A stretch of 64,000 bases of DNA from positions 13,702,001-13,766,000 of the forward strand of contig OZ020485.1 of NCBI GenBank assembly GCA_963971405.1, in the 5' to 3' direction. The stretch is from Psococerastis gibbosa. Lineage: Eukaryota; Arthropoda; Insecta; Psocodea; Psocidae. Each line of letters opens with the position of its first letter. The first letter of the stretch is position 1. The translations under genes were made by a program, and so were the position numbers. Shown here one piece after another: positions 24,574 through 38,116 of this stretch. Under the pieces are notes generated by a model. That model saw only the letters and a list, made by a program, of their open reading frames with translations. It was not told the origin of the DNA and searched no databases.

Positions 24574-25493
24574 AGGAGAATATTACGGATTATTAGGAGA
24601 ATGTTACGGTACCGGTACATAATAATAAGTAATAACCTGATTAACTTATTAAGATTGTGACCTCAGAAGAAATCTAGTTCGTCCAATGCAAATAATAAAG
24701 ACAGTAATGACGTAAATAACGCAGAAGCGCAAAACTTAAGCAGAAATTGAGAACTAAGAAAATCCCCTTCGGCTCGGATGAAGTGTAGGGAGATTTGATT
24801 AAACTTAAAGCACCGACCCCGCTTCGTGAGGCGGCGGTTTCTCCTTCCCTTATAAATGATATCATATTGAACTAGTAAAGTACATATAAGAAGATGCAGA
24901 AATGTTAAAAATGTTTAAAAAAATACACAAATTATTATTATTATTAAATTTCGCACAAACGCCGACTTGAAAACTAGGTAGGCCAGAAAATCATTAGGTA
25001 CTGTAAGTAATTTTTGCGAAAGTTATCGGCTTAGGGCCAAAGAAAAACAGATAGGGGCGGGAATCAAAATCAAAACCCCGGGGAAGAGAGGGGGCAGTGT
25101 GTTAATTATATCGAAGGAAATCAGCTGTAGTTTCCGGCGGGGGCAAAGGTTAACCGCCAAAAGGAAATTGTACATCCGTTGATCATTATTTCACTTTTAC
25201 GCCAAACTTTCCTTTCAGCGCCCCCCCCCCCCATTATTTTTTGAACAGTTTCCAACGTTGGCGGATCCAATTTCCAGGTTCATTAGTTTTTCCCTTATGA
25301 CATCAAACCCAGACTTTTGGGTCAATTTCCCCTTTTTCTGTTTTTGTAAAGGTTGTAATACCTAATTTACTGTAACCCAACCTAAGGCTCCTACAATGAC
25401 TTTTTAGGTTGTTTATTGGTATATCTGTATTTTTATAATGCAGAACTATCCTACAGGGACTTGTACTTGCAGCGTTATTTTTTGCTTTCCAAT
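24574..25493. other. No feature seen
   Basis: AT-rich with a poly(C) run at ~25,220. Confidence 0.45.
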
Positions 25494-26077
25494 TTATGCG
25501 TAGTATAAGGAAAGCTTTGTGATGGTAGAAATTTTCGATTCCGAGATTTAAACGGATTAACACGTCTTGAGGACCCAGGAACCCAAAAAGTGCTTTTACG
25601 AATTGTCTATCTGTTCATCGATTGCCGGGCAAACTACTCGGTCGATTCTGATGAAATTTGGTACGTAGGTTCACAAAAATCATACCTCGCGACCATTTTT
25701 ATTTGGGGCTAACTTAATTTGGGGGGTTTTATTCTCAAAAAACTCCAAAAAAACGTCTAAAAACATTATTTCTCAAAACCGGCTCCAACGATTTCTTTTA
25801 AATTCACATATATTGTAGTCGTTATTAATGTTGACAAAATGCGGCGGGTCATTTGCCCCTTGATAGTTTGCTTCTGGGGATAAAAAAATAAAAATAACTA
25901 AATTTTCATGAAAAAAGACAAGAAAATAATTTTTCTGCGAAACCTTTCTATCGATGATTTCTACCTTTTCCCAAAAAAATATCTAGTTTTGTGCAAAAAA
26001 TTATTTTTTTGAAAAAATGATAGAAAATTCGCCCTCAAATGCATTGCGTGCCCTGCCATTACTGCTGTGTGGTAATG
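25494..26077 (+). repeat. Family A repeat, copy 4, right end missing
   Basis: Intact left end GCTTTCCAATTTATGCGTAG, ending at GCTGTGTGGTAATGTA. Confidence 0.7.
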
Positions 26078-27894
26078 TAAATCTCCTTAAAACAAAACAA
26101 ACAAAAAATCTCAAATCACAAATGAAGTACATTCGCCGGTGGAATAGCCGCCTAAGAGAAAGGCCCAAAATTTGCCCATATGGAAAATAAAGACAATTTC
26201 CTTTCTTTCTTTCTTTAAAACGTTCAAGGGTTCTAATTAATTTATCTTGCAAATATTTATTGCTTTAATATTCACTCAAATAGCCCTAAGACTTAGATAG
26301 ACCCCACAATACTCTGGCCCATGGGCCCCCCAGGCCCCCACATGTCGAAGTCTAAGTATTATGAACACGTCATACGCCTCTGACTAGACTGTACTATGTG
26401 CTGTAGACTTTCTCTGTAACAATACTGTACAAATACAGTGTCTAAATACAATACAAGTTTGGTATATTTCAATTTGAATGAATAAATTTAATGTTGCGAG
26501 AGTAAATGTAGAATTTGAATGAAGTCAATGGGGGATTTAACCGCACGAGCCTGTCTAAGTTGTTCCATTACAATTTTCGCATTTCTGCAACTTGGGGAAT
26601 TTACGAGAATCTTACAGCAACTATGTAGAGAACGTGAATAAGCTTCCGATGTTTCGCCAAGTATATATCTTATCATCCGGAAATTACAGCACTCCCATTC
26701 TATTACTGCTGACTTATACATAATCCATATACTGTACCAAAGCTGCTGCAATAAGTAATATGAATTATGCTCAGGGTTGCCAGATGTCCGGCTTTCCACC
26801 CCGAACAGTCCGGGTTTTCGTACATTTTCGTATGTTTGAACGGAGAATGCCTTGTCCGGTTTTTTCGCTCGAGTGTGCAAAACATTTTTTTTCTGTAGGA
26901 TAGAACGAAATAATTTATTGTATATATTATAAAATAGTCACATAAATAGTTATACAATAAAAGATTTATAGTAATTAAAAATGTCTACTGTCATTTTACT
27001 TTTTCCCTTTCCAATTTATACGTAGTACATATTTATAACTATACTACATTATTTCCAGTCTTCTTTATACTCTTCGAGTTTTTTCATAGAGCGCCTCATA
27101 CCCATAGAAAAACGGAATGTTTCCCGGGGTGAATTTTGCGCCCTTTTGCGCCTAGGCCCGGGCCTGCCTCGCGTGATGAATTTTCCATTATGTAGGTAGG
27201 TCCTATTTGAAAATCAGAGAGGTAATTGGTAAATTGGTTTTACATTTATACTGTACCATATACAGAACAGTATAGCTGAGAAAATATACCCCACTATAAA
27301 GCGCCAGACTCACTTAACAAATTACCAGCATTTTGTAGAATATCTCGTCCCTTCCTTGAATACGTAGGCCTACCTGAAAGTCTCATCCCCCTTAAATATC
27401 AATGGCCCTTATCAGATTATTACAAATTTCATTTGGTTCATTAGCATCGCATTTCCATTTAACCCGCGCTCTTACATTAGGCCGCTGTCGCTGAGGCTTC
27501 GCTTACCCGATTCGCTGTCTTTGCAGTTTATTCCATAAATCAACTTAGTTTTGCTGGTAATATTTTGAAAAGTTTTTCTCTCGGACAGTTCCCGGGGAGT
27601 CATTTACTTTGTTTCAAGAGCGATCCGCCGCCTGTTGTCAACTAAGCTTACAGTATTAGTTATATGTAAATGTCTGCACATTACATTTATTATGTCATAG
27701 CTACACATACAGTATATGCAACAACATTTTCCAGGAGGGGGCAAGAAACCATGAATTATACTTTTTTAATACATATGGTGTCCCGCGAGTGCTAGATAAT
27801 GCAAAAAGGGAAGGTCGGGGGTTCAATTAGAGATGATTAGATGAATCAACCAATGGTCGGAAGTGAACGGTGTGTCCGTTACAGCAAGGGTGGA
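26078..27894. other. No gene seen; possible transposon end
   Basis: CAGGGTTGCCAGATGTCC at ~26,772 resembles a DNA transposon terminus, but no partner end was found. CTTTCCAATTTATACGTAGT at ~27,008 is a short fragment of family A. Confidence 0.4.
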
Positions 27895-28018
27895 TTTTAA
27901 CTTACACTAGATAACAATGGGTTTACAGTGGGAATTAAAAATAATCATGTTTTTTTATGTTATAAACCACTGAACCTGACCGCTGACCCCCCCCCCCCCC
28001 CAAAAAAAATCCGCCCTT
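27895..28018. mobile_element. CAAGGGCGGATTTT-type MITE
   Basis: Inverted ends CAAGGGTGGATTTT and AAAATCCGCCCTT, with a poly(C) run near the right end. Target duplication not clear. Confidence 0.65.
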
Positions 28019-28089
28019 ACAGGGTGTCTCGCGGATTTTTGTTTTACTTTTTTGGCCAAACCGTGAGTAGTAAGTAAAAACTAAAAATA

Positions 28090-28584
28090 TAGTAGAACGC
28101 CGATTATCTGCAGCCTGATTGAGGCGATTAAAATACCAGGGTTAAATAAATACCCTAGGATTACAACTATAAACAAACAAATTTTGAATAGCACATTCCA
28201 TAATAAAATTATCTTGTTTACATTTTTAATACCAGGGGATTAAATAAATACCGATTTTATAATCGCCTCGATCAGGCTGCTAAAGTAATTAGGACTGGAG
28301 TCGATTCGGATAATCGAAAATTCGGATAATCGGACACGGACTGGTAATAAAGAATAACTAAGCGTCACGCATAGAATAAACTTTATTAACAAATATATTT
28401 AACATTACACAGTTCTACAATAACGCCTTTTCACATAAAATTGGCCCTGAAATCGGTTTTCCAATAGATCGTTGCTGCAGAAATCACGTAAAGGCAGCAT
28501 TCTCTAGCTTAATATTACACATAGGACCAATTCGGATAATTGGCGATTCGGTTAATCGGCGTTCGGATAATCGGCGTTCTACTG
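28090..28584. mobile_element. pogo/Tigger-like MITE
   Basis: Left end AGTAGAACGCCGATTATC and right end GATAATCGGCGTTCTACT are inverted and flanked by TA (28088-28089, 28585-28586). Repeated GATTCGGATAATCG motifs lie inside both ends, as in Tigger-type termini. No transposase remains. It hosts the foldback MITE 28110-28280. Confidence 0.75.
28110..28280. mobile_element. ~170-bp foldback MITE, copy 3, nested in a pogo-like MITE
   Basis: Ends GCAGCCTGATTGAGGCGATT and AATCGCCTCGATCAGGCTGC are inverted with one mismatch. Interior matches copies 1, 2, 4 and 5. Lies 20 bases inside the left end of the element at 28090-28584. Confidence 0.85.
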
Positions 28585-28707
28585 TAGTTGTATTTAAAAT
28601 AACAGGAATCATAGAGAATGCACTGGCATACACATAATTTTTCACATCCACGAATTTAATAGAAATTAATAATAGAAATTTAATAAAACTCCCACATGGA
28701 TTCCTAA

Positions 28708-29086
28708 GGCGGGGATTCCACCGACCGGCTAGGGCTAAATACAAAAACGGTGACGTGGTAGCAGACATTCAAGACTTAGGCGAGGTTTCCACCGACCTCG
28801 CATTGCAGAATGCAAAAAAATTTTTTTCCTCTATGCCATAGTTAAAATTGATCAATGATCGTACAGTAAAATCACAAACAAACTATAAAATTAAAAAATG
28901 GCGTCATGGGATATGTTAAGTACAAACATTTTAATAGATTACTATAAAAAGAAAAATTCAACTTTCCGTCAATGTCATTTGCATTCTGCAATGAGAGGTC
29001 GGTGGAAACCCCGCCTAAGTCTTGAATGTCTGCTACCACGTCACCGTTTTTGTATTTAGCCCTAGCCGGTCGGTGGAATCCCCGCC
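28708..29086. mobile_element. PIF/Harbinger-like MITE with ~100-bp inverted ends, copy 2
   Basis: Perfect ends GGCGGGGATTCCACCGACCG and CGGTCGGTGGAATCCCCGCC, with target triplet TAA at 28705-28707 and 29087-29089. A 3-bp TWA duplication with GG-start ends is typical of PIF/Harbinger. Confidence 0.82.
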
Positions 29087-29089
29087 TAA

Positions 29090-29240
29090 TGGGCACTTTA
29101 CATACCTGCATGCACCGGTTGGGGAAAATGCGGGTGCTGGCCATGTTGAAGACCATCCCAAATAGAGAAGTGGCTAAGCCAGAACATCCACTGCCAGACC
29201 TCAATTACCCAACAATAGGAGTTTTATTTTCAAAGTTCAA
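29090..29240. other. GC-rich exon-like island, strand uncertain
   Basis: Minus reads MVFNMASTRIFPNRCMQ to a consensus donor CAG|gtatgt. Plus reads KMRVLAMLKTIPNREVAKPE, HPLPDLNYPTIG. A further plus frame at 29,363-29,626 follows. Possible exons of an unseen gene. Confidence 0.2.
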
Positions 29241-29915
29241 TATTTTTATCTGGAAACCCACCTGACATTTACTGTTTTACCCCAAATACCTCTTGACTTA
29301 AAACCAACCTTACCAACTATCAGTAGCCTAGGGCATACTGGACGTCGCCGTCATTTATTACCATGGTATTCTGCCAATGGCGTGCAGTATTTGTTACCTA
29401 CCAAGACTTTTCAGGCGGTGTTGGGAACCGCCCCCAAACTCTACCCGTTCTTCTCCGACAGCCTCTTGCCTTCAGAGGAAAAAGGAAAAACGTATATGCT
29501 AACCAGAACATCCCCAAAAGAATAGTGCTGATCGAGAAAGAGGATCTTCTAACAGTCCGCAGGTTCAAACTCTCAACGTGTCATCGTTTTCTTTGCTTGG
29601 GTCAAAAGAGCTTACAGTTGAATTGAGTATAATTAAATTCAAGGAATACAAACAACAGTTTTGTGTCCGCTTTCAGCATTTCTGCTTTTAAGCAACCCTG
29701 TCAGCCTTGCAGGGGGGGGGGGGGGGGGGGTACAAACAACAGTTTTTCAACAGTTTCCTCATTATTAAAAAAATAAAAAAATACAAGACAAGACATCAAG
29801 GAGCGTGTTTTTATGCTAATTCCAAGTCCTTAGGTTCTACATTTTCATCTGGAAACCCACTTGACTTTTACCCCACATTCAAAAACCTCTTGACTTAAAA
29901 CAAACATTAAAACTT
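29240..29915. repeat. Local direct duplication
   Basis: TCTGGAAACCCACCTGAC and CCTCTTGACTTAAAAC at ~29,250-29,310 recur at ~29,850-29,905. ATACAAACAACAGTTTT occurs at ~29,646 and again after a 20-base G run (29,711-29,730). Confidence 0.55.
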
Positions 29916-31345
29916 TACCAGTTCATCTCCGACAATCCCCCTCCCCGCCCCATTTTCAACCCTTCATCGCCTCATTCCCATCATATGGCCGACATATTTC
30001 CTCGGTTAGGGAGTGTGAGAGTGACAGTTAATGTACAGTACGTCCGACCTCGACAAATTTAATTAAATACAGACTGTAAATAAAATGGAAGAGTGTGTTA
30101 GCAATTTTGAGAAGCATGTTGCTTTTGAATTTATAATATAGGCAACTGTAGGTAGTTTCATGCAGGTTTCTCCTATGTTTACCAAATTTGGGTGAAAAGG
30201 TTTTTACCCTTAAACGTCATGTTCCTGTCTTACAATGCTGGTTTTACAGGTTTTTGTTGAGTAATTTTTGGAATGTGTATATTTTGTCTGTTTATTTGGG
30301 TTGGTGGTTTGCCTGTTTTGTCTTTTTTAGTTGAAATTTCTAGGATTTGCTACCCGAAAAGACTAGACTGTGCTTTCTGTGGCTGACAATTTCTGTTTTG
30401 TCTGCAATATTGATTGATTTCGATTTCATTTTATTCCATGAGCTAACAGCGATTTTTAATTAACAAGTGCCTCCTCTTTGCATAATAACACAGTTTGCCA
30501 CTTCGCGGCTCATTATTTTCCCTTTTCAGCACGCACCCTTCCATTTCTAATTACATCCAGCACTTACATACCAAAAAGCTTGTTTTACCCCACGGGTCCT
30601 GCATTTCTTAAACTGTAGCCTACATAAAAGAAAACTGACAATTTAGTGAATTTACATGTTATACCTTCATTTGTAACAGAAGAAAATTTCGAAGCGAAAG
30701 TGTCATAGTTGACATTAATTATCCCCGAGCCGCAAGGGTGGAAGGAATATACGATTAGTTCGAAGTAATTCACTAATCCTAACCCCTAAAATAATCATCA
30801 AACGAATTTTATTCAATAATTCTGTTAAATTCCATCTGCTTTCAAAATTATTATGAAATAAAAATTTCAGGATAAATTCCAAAAAAGGAGTAGGTACATT
30901 CGTTTGTAAACATACTCGTATAATGTAGGTTCCTTAAGTCTTAGCTGGGCGAGTTAAATTCATATTGAATTGGATATAATTACATAGCCTAATCTATAAT
31001 AATCCATCGCTGATTTAATCAATTCCACAACTTCCTATACGAGGTTATCAATGAGCGGATTGCCTTTCATTATTATATTTTATTTTATTCTCTATTATTA
31101 TAATATATTATGTACTGTATATACAGTATATATTTACATTTTCATTATTGTTGTATAGGCCTATATGTAAGCCTAAGTTATTCAGATTTTTACCTAGGTA
31201 CATTCACATTCCTGGGCTACGCAGAGTTAGCAAAAATTGATAATTTTCTGCAGTACATACCTAGGTAGAATCCGGAGCAGCCTAGTAGTAGTATAGTCGA
31301 TTTGGAAGCACATCAGGTAATATAAGTCCAACTAACCCATTGTTA
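29916..31345. other. No feature seen
   Basis: AT-rich, short frames only. Confidence 0.5.
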
Positions 31346-32232
31346 AAGAACCGGTCCGAGTTTACTGGAACATGCTTTCCAATTTATCAAAATTAGTAGA
31401 TAGCGAAAATGAGTAATTTCATGGTAAATAATTTTCCTATGGTTAAATTTCCGATACCTCGAGGGGGGGGGGGGTTGTCCACCTGACGTCACTGGAGGTG
31501 AGGTAAATTCTAGATAGGTCAGACCAACACATTACCACACAGCAATACTGGCAGGGCACGCAATGCATTTGAGCGTGAATTTTCTATCATTTTTTCAAAA
31601 AAATATTTTTTTTTTACAAAACCAAATGCTTTTCTGGGAAAGCAACCTGTCCGGTTTCGTTACTCAATTTAACACCTAAAACATGCCTGAAGGTAGAAAC
31701 CATCGATATAAAGGTTTCGCAGAAAAATTATTTTTTAGTCATTTTTCATTAAAATTTAGTTATTTTTATTTTTTTACCCCCAGAAGCAACCTATCAAGGG
31801 GCAAACGACCCGTTAACATTAATAACGACTACAATATATGCGAATTTAAAAGAAATCGTTGGAGTCGTTTTTGAGAAATAATTTTTTTTATTATTATTAT
31901 TAATTTTTTAACTTTTTTATGGAGTTTTTTGAGAATAAAACCCCCCAAATTAAGTTAGCCCCAAATAAACAAACATATTCCGAGGTATGACTTTTGTTAA
32001 CTTACATGCAAAATTTCATCAAAATCGACCGAGTAGTTTGCTCGGAAATCGACGCACAGACAGACAGACAGACATACAGACATACAGACAGACAGAGCGA
32101 CAGACAGACATTTCGTAAAAACCACTTTTTTGGGTTCCTGGGACCTCAAAACGTGTAAATCTGTTGAAATCTCGGAATCGAAAATTTGGACCATCACAAA
32201 ACTTTCCTTATACTACGTATAAATTGGAAGGC
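31346..32232 (-). repeat. Family A repeat, copy 5, full length
   Basis: Minus orientation, from AAGAACCGGTCCGAGTTTAC to ACGTATAAATTGGAAGGC. Contains the CTGT tract (as GACA) at ~32055-32110. Open frames across it are not genes. Confidence 0.75.
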
Positions 32233-34924
32233 AATAATAATAATATTGCACCATTAACCTTCACCAGTGAATCGACGAAAGTAATAATTTCGTCAAAAAC
32301 TCGCAGTCATTACCTATCTAATTGAAAAACATTTTTAAACCTCTCCCTTAAGCTATTCGAGCGACCATACAATTAATAATAGCCAATAATAAACTTGTGC
32401 AAACTATAGTTAGTAAAACTCGAATATACCTTATACATATAACTTTGAAAGGAAAAATAACTTACTAAATTATAATGTTATTAAAAACCCTGAGCGCTTT
32501 GAGTAAGGCCAGTCAATTAAAGAACAAAACCATTGCTGGCACAGTTAGCCTACATCTTATCAAGTATTTATGACTTGCTCAATCTGTAGACAAGATGCAA
32601 AAGAGGTGATAATTATGTCAGCCGCAGATGTTGAAACATTGAAATTATTCTTTCATTTCAACACCAAAGTCTAAGCTGACAGTTGACAGCATGGTAATTT
32701 GAAGACCCGAAGATTGTGTTCCTCAGGTTTTTGTTTAATAAATATACTGTATATGAATTTTGTAAAGTGTAGTTTAGACTTGGTTTTAAGTAGAACAATA
32801 ATTTAATGGTACACAGTTCTTACTTTAATATTAGGGTTACGCCAAAGCTATATGAAAACGCCTTTGCTAAATGCTAAGTATTGGTTAAATGTGGTGTCAT
32901 TTTTTTCAATTTTCTCATTCTTCTTCTTTATTTCCTTCTTCTAATCGACGAACGGTATACAAATCACTGATCAGAAAGCTATTGACAAGAGAGGAAGGTG
33001 ACGCGATAGTTTCGCAATTACAATTTTATCAGAAACTGAGCGAGTAATACTGATGACATCAACTTTTCCCAGAAGAAGTAGAAAACTAATAGTTTGAGTG
33101 TTCTTTTGAACATTTTCTTAAGTTCTAAGCGCCTATTAGCGTCAGGTAAAACGAGACGCCCCAGGAGTAGGGCGATACTATTGTTATATCTTTATTTTGA
33201 AAAATTATTGACCAACCAATGTTAGAGAATAACCTAAATGGAAGAAGGGAAGTTAAAATAAAACAAGAAGGAAATTAAGGAAACGGCAAAGATACAAGAC
33301 ACAACCGCTGCTGACGATGGTTCCATGGGCTATCTGGAAGCTCCTCACGGATCTTCCTAAATATATACGCCCCCCCCCCCAAATTAGTGCTGCCACTGCT
33401 GATTGCAACTATAGCTTTTTTCTACATCTTTGTTATAGGCCTATTTAGTGATTATTGTACAGTATCTACCTAGTTTCCTCCTCAGCCGGGTTACCCCCAT
33501 TTTATTTTTGGATGACTTGTTGCAAGTCGCTCGTGGGTTCTATTCCTATTTCTTGCCGTGTGAATTCTAAATAAAATTTTAAACCAGTATGAAATATCAT
33601 ATGGTAGATTTTAAATAGAAAATGGAAAAATTAATAGGAACAAAACAGACATTATCTTCAAGTAGGCTACATACAAGTATGCTGATTTTTTTATGACGAG
33701 AAAAAAAGCTTATATAAATCAGTTTGAAGAGATTTACGCCAGTTGATTTATAAATTTATTCTATTATTTTTGGGAGCCAAAGTGCGCCCCCCAGCAATGC
33801 TGTCCCCCCCCCCCCTCTTGCGGGGGTGTTATTTACGCTACCGTACTGATTTACGCAGATATGAATATTCAATTATAAAAGTTAATGTAATGGTAGTAAG
33901 TACTGATGAAAACAAGAGCTCAAATATATAATTAACTAGCACTCCAATTAAGCTTTTACAATGTGTGAAATTTAAGTCCTTTGCTAATACCATTAAGTCA
34001 CTACAACGCCAAAAATTAAAAATACCCTGTGATATTGTGCATATGCAAAAATTTCTTTATAACTCACGTATAGTAAACTAAAAATAAAAAATAAAAACCG
34101 ATTAATTCAGACGTTCCACTCCACATCATTTTAATATTGCATAAATTAATATTTTATTTAGCTATACTCTACATTTAACCTTGGCCTTATGACATGTTTC
34201 AAAACTTTTATTACCTAATAAATAAATTAATAAAATATAAATAATAAAAATAAATGCGAATTAAGACTAACTCCTGCAGTTCCTAAATTATGCAGTCATG
34301 CAATATTAATTTGGTTACTTCATCTCAGTGATTGGCAAGCGAGGGAAAGCACTTGATCGGGATCAGCCGGCAGTTTTAAAGTAAAACTCGTTTCAAATTT
34401 AAATAAATTAACGAAAGAGCTCTGGTGAGATTGCGAAGAGGGTTCGTAATGGGAAACTCGTGTTAAACTGAAAACCAACGGCCGAGTCCCTCCAGCTGTG
34501 TCTCTTTTCCAAAGCTCGTTTTATCAAGAGAGCTTATGAGTTGAGTTGAGTTGAGCTCGCATTATTGGCCTTCGGCTTGGTATTTTCGGCTAACTTGATT
34601 TCAATGTTTTAGCTAGAATCCCTTATAGGAGAGATGCGACATTCAGTCCCACCAGGGATATTTACAAAATTCCAGTTCAAAAATACACGCTTTGTGAACA
34701 AATTCGATTTTAACAGGGAATATAGATCGATAAATCGTTAAAATTATCCGTTAAATTAACAGAAATGTTCCTCTACAAGTGGCCTTCACTAACAGCAATT
34801 GGAGGCAGTTCTTGAACACCTTCCTCGGGATGACCACACCAATCGTTTTATGTACAAATCTAATTCAATAATTCACTAATTAATTTGTGTTTGAAAGAGG
34901 TAAACTTACATATCATTTAATAGA
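32233..34924. other. No gene seen
   Basis: AT-rich. Poly(C) runs at ~33,370 and ~33,805, and a short (GAGTT)n near 34,535. No coding signal. Confidence 0.5.
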
Positions 34925-35379
34925 ATGCTCGGAAAAGTTTTTCCTAATATTTTCGACAGCCCTACGATTGATATTAAGCGGTGTGCAAACTATATAGCAA
35001 CGGGAAATCGAGTCACAACACAAACCGGCTGCTTATCGTTGCCAAATTACACAAAATCTAGCACCCGGACCACCTTCTTGTTAGTTCTACCGATTGCAAA
35101 CGTCTCCATATAGAAGCTATAACAAGAAAATCAATACGAAATTTTGTTACTGATTTTAAAAAACACCAACTTGCCTCTTATTAATAGATTGTTTGTTTGT
35201 GCATGTTGTTGTTGTTGTTGTTGTTGTTTTTTATACGAAGGGTAATTTAGCTTAGGTTTTGGGTGTTTCCCCACGCAGCACCATTAGGCTTGGAGACGCC
35301 CTGATTATGGCAAAAATGTGTACATTTTCGGAAAAATAAACGGAAACATAAAGGAATTATTATTATTATTATTATTAGA
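34925..35379 (+). mobile_element. 3' fragment of a different LINE with (ATT)n tail
   Basis: Reads in shifting frames LGKVFPNIFDSPTID, GNRVTTQTGCLSLPNY and AITRKSIRNFVTDFKKHQLA, typical of a LINE ORF2 C-terminus. A 3' UTR with CACCATTAGGCTTGGAGACG and AATAAACGGAAACATAAAGG leads to (ATT)7. It is degenerate. Confidence 0.6.
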
Positions 35380-38116
35380 AAAGGTAGTACTCAAACTACA
35401 CATGGGAAAGAATACTTTTGTGAATGTACTAGCTATCTATAGGCTACATAAGCCACCTAAAGCTTTTATTGCGGAGCTTACTGACCTTGTTGAAAATAAA
35501 TTGAATGGGAAAACTATTATAATTGGTGATATAAACTTAGATTTGATAAAAAACTCTACGACTAAAGCTGAATACTTGAATGTGCTAATAAGTAATGGGT
35601 TCATCCAATGCATAAATCTAGTAACAAGAGAAGAGTTTCTGGAGGGTGTGCTTAAACAATCATGCATTGATCATTGTTTTACAAGAAACATGAAAATAGT
35701 AGACTCAATTGTTATTTATACTAAAATTTCTGACCATTATCCAATTGTCATAGATTTGCAATTAAAGGAGCGTATAAAAATCTGCAACGTGCAGAAAAAA
35801 GTGCGACGATATAACGAAAATGAAATAAACCTTCGTATAAAGAACGAAAAATGGGAAATAAGTAATTTGAATGTGATTGACCCATCTGGAAAATATAACA
35901 GACTTAAAGAAAGTTTTGCTCAAATTTACCAAGAACCCGACCGGCTGGAAAGAATTTCAAAAAGTCGACCAGAATCGACGTGGGTTACGAGGAAAATAAA
36001 AGTGGAAATGCTGAAAAGAGACAAGTTGTTCGTAAAGTGGAAGAAACAAAGGAATAATTGGGAGAATAAATTATTATATAATAAGCAAAGAAACTATACA
36101 AACAAACTTATAAACAGTGCGAAAGCTAAATCAATATACATGGAATTGAAAGGTGCACGGAATGACATTAAAAAAACCTGGAATATAATAAACAAGATTA
36201 CTGGCAGGAAAAGTAACACATCAATTGATGAGACGGTGGAAAGATACTTTAAAACCAACAATCAAGATTACAGTGACACAGCGGAATTGTTTTTGAAAAC
36301 TTTTATTTCTGAAATCAAAAATACTGTAGTACATTGTAATAGACAACTCACAAAAATAAATGAAATTAAAAAGTCGGAAACCGTACTTAAATGGAAGAAA
36401 ACTACACCCGAGACTATTAATAACATTATATGTGAAATGAATAATGGAAAGTCACCGGGTACAGACAAGATAAGAGTAAAAGATTTAAAGAAAAATGTGA
36501 AACTAAACCATATCATTGCGGAGGTGGTAAATGATTCTCTGGCGAAAGGAGAAATACCAAATGAATTTAAATGGTCCATAGTGAGACCTATATATAAAGG
36601 GAAAAAACACGATGACCCAAAAAATTATAGGCCAATATCAATTCTAAATACAGTAGAGAAGGTGCTTGAAAAAGAAGTTCATCGGCAGCTCACCGACTAT
36701 CTCTATGAAAACAAATTGCTAAGTGAACATCAATATGGATTTCAGAAAAATAAAAGTGCAGAATTATGCCTGAGTGAATTTTGTGACTATATAAATGGGC
36801 AACTACACATTAATAACCATGTCTTAGTACTTTTTATTGACTACTCAAAGGCTTTTGACGTTTTAAGCAAAGAAGTGGTACTAGCACAATTGAAAAGCTT
36901 GGGAGTAGAGGATATCGAGATGGAATGGTTTGAAAACTATCTGATGGGGCGTCAAGTTGTCGTGAAAGTGTGTGACTCAACAAGTAACCCCGGAGACTGG
37001 GCAACAGGCGTACCACAAGGTAGTAAAATTGGCCCAATCCTCTACTTAGTAGCTACTAATAAAGTACTGCAGACATTGAGGAAAGGCAAGGGGTTTATGT
37101 TCGCCGATGATACGGCTATAGTAGTGGCCTGTAAGGAAATTAACAAAGCCAATAGCATTCTCCAAAAAGTAATTAAAGATATTCAAAAGATATCTCATGA
37201 TATTGGGCTCACAATAAATTGTGCAAAGACCAAAATAGTACATATAAGAAACAGGGGGCCTAAACAACGGAAAAGTAAGTTCACTTTCCATAAACATGAG
37301 TGCTTACACAATGATGAAAGCTCAACAAGATGCGAATGCAGCGATTTCATAGATATAGTTGAGGAGCATAAATATCTTGGTGTTTGGATTGATGGAAATT
37401 TTAACTGGCAGACACAAATTGACTCAGTGTGTAAAAAGCTAAGATCGGCAAGTGGAGTACTACATAAATTGAAATATGGAGTTCCTTTGAAAGCTAGAAA
37501 GATGGTGTACCATGCATTAGTGGAATCAGTTATCAGTTATGGGATCACATCATGGGGACGTGATAATAACACTTACATACAAAAAATACAAAAAATACAA
37601 GATAGAATTATAACTAATATGTATTCGGAAAAATTTAACAAAAAATACAATGATACATTTTCGAAATATCAACATGCTGAATTATTAACGTGCAATAAAA
37701 TCTTAAAATTTAAAATTATAAAACAAAATTATTTCGACGATAAATGTAAAGCAGCGGACAAATCTAGATATACGAGGCAACAACAAAGGTTACAGATACC
37801 AATTACATACAATAAATATGGGGACAGGGAAAATAATGTGCTAATAAAAAAATTGTTCAACGAAATTCCCCAAGCTATAAAAAATGAAGAAAAAATTGGG
37901 AAAGCAAAACAAGTAATAAAAAAATGGTTGCTAGAGACTCAATAGGCAAGACCTATTGAACCCACAATACCCTTAAAAAGTTGCAACATTTAGTGAAGAA
38001 GACGCCACCCCCGACAAGCGGAAGCTTTGGGGTGGTCGTGAATTGTAATTAGTCTATTTTTATTTTGAATTAATATAATCCCCTAGCTGGTGGAGTAACC
38101 AGTTAGGAAAAAAAAA

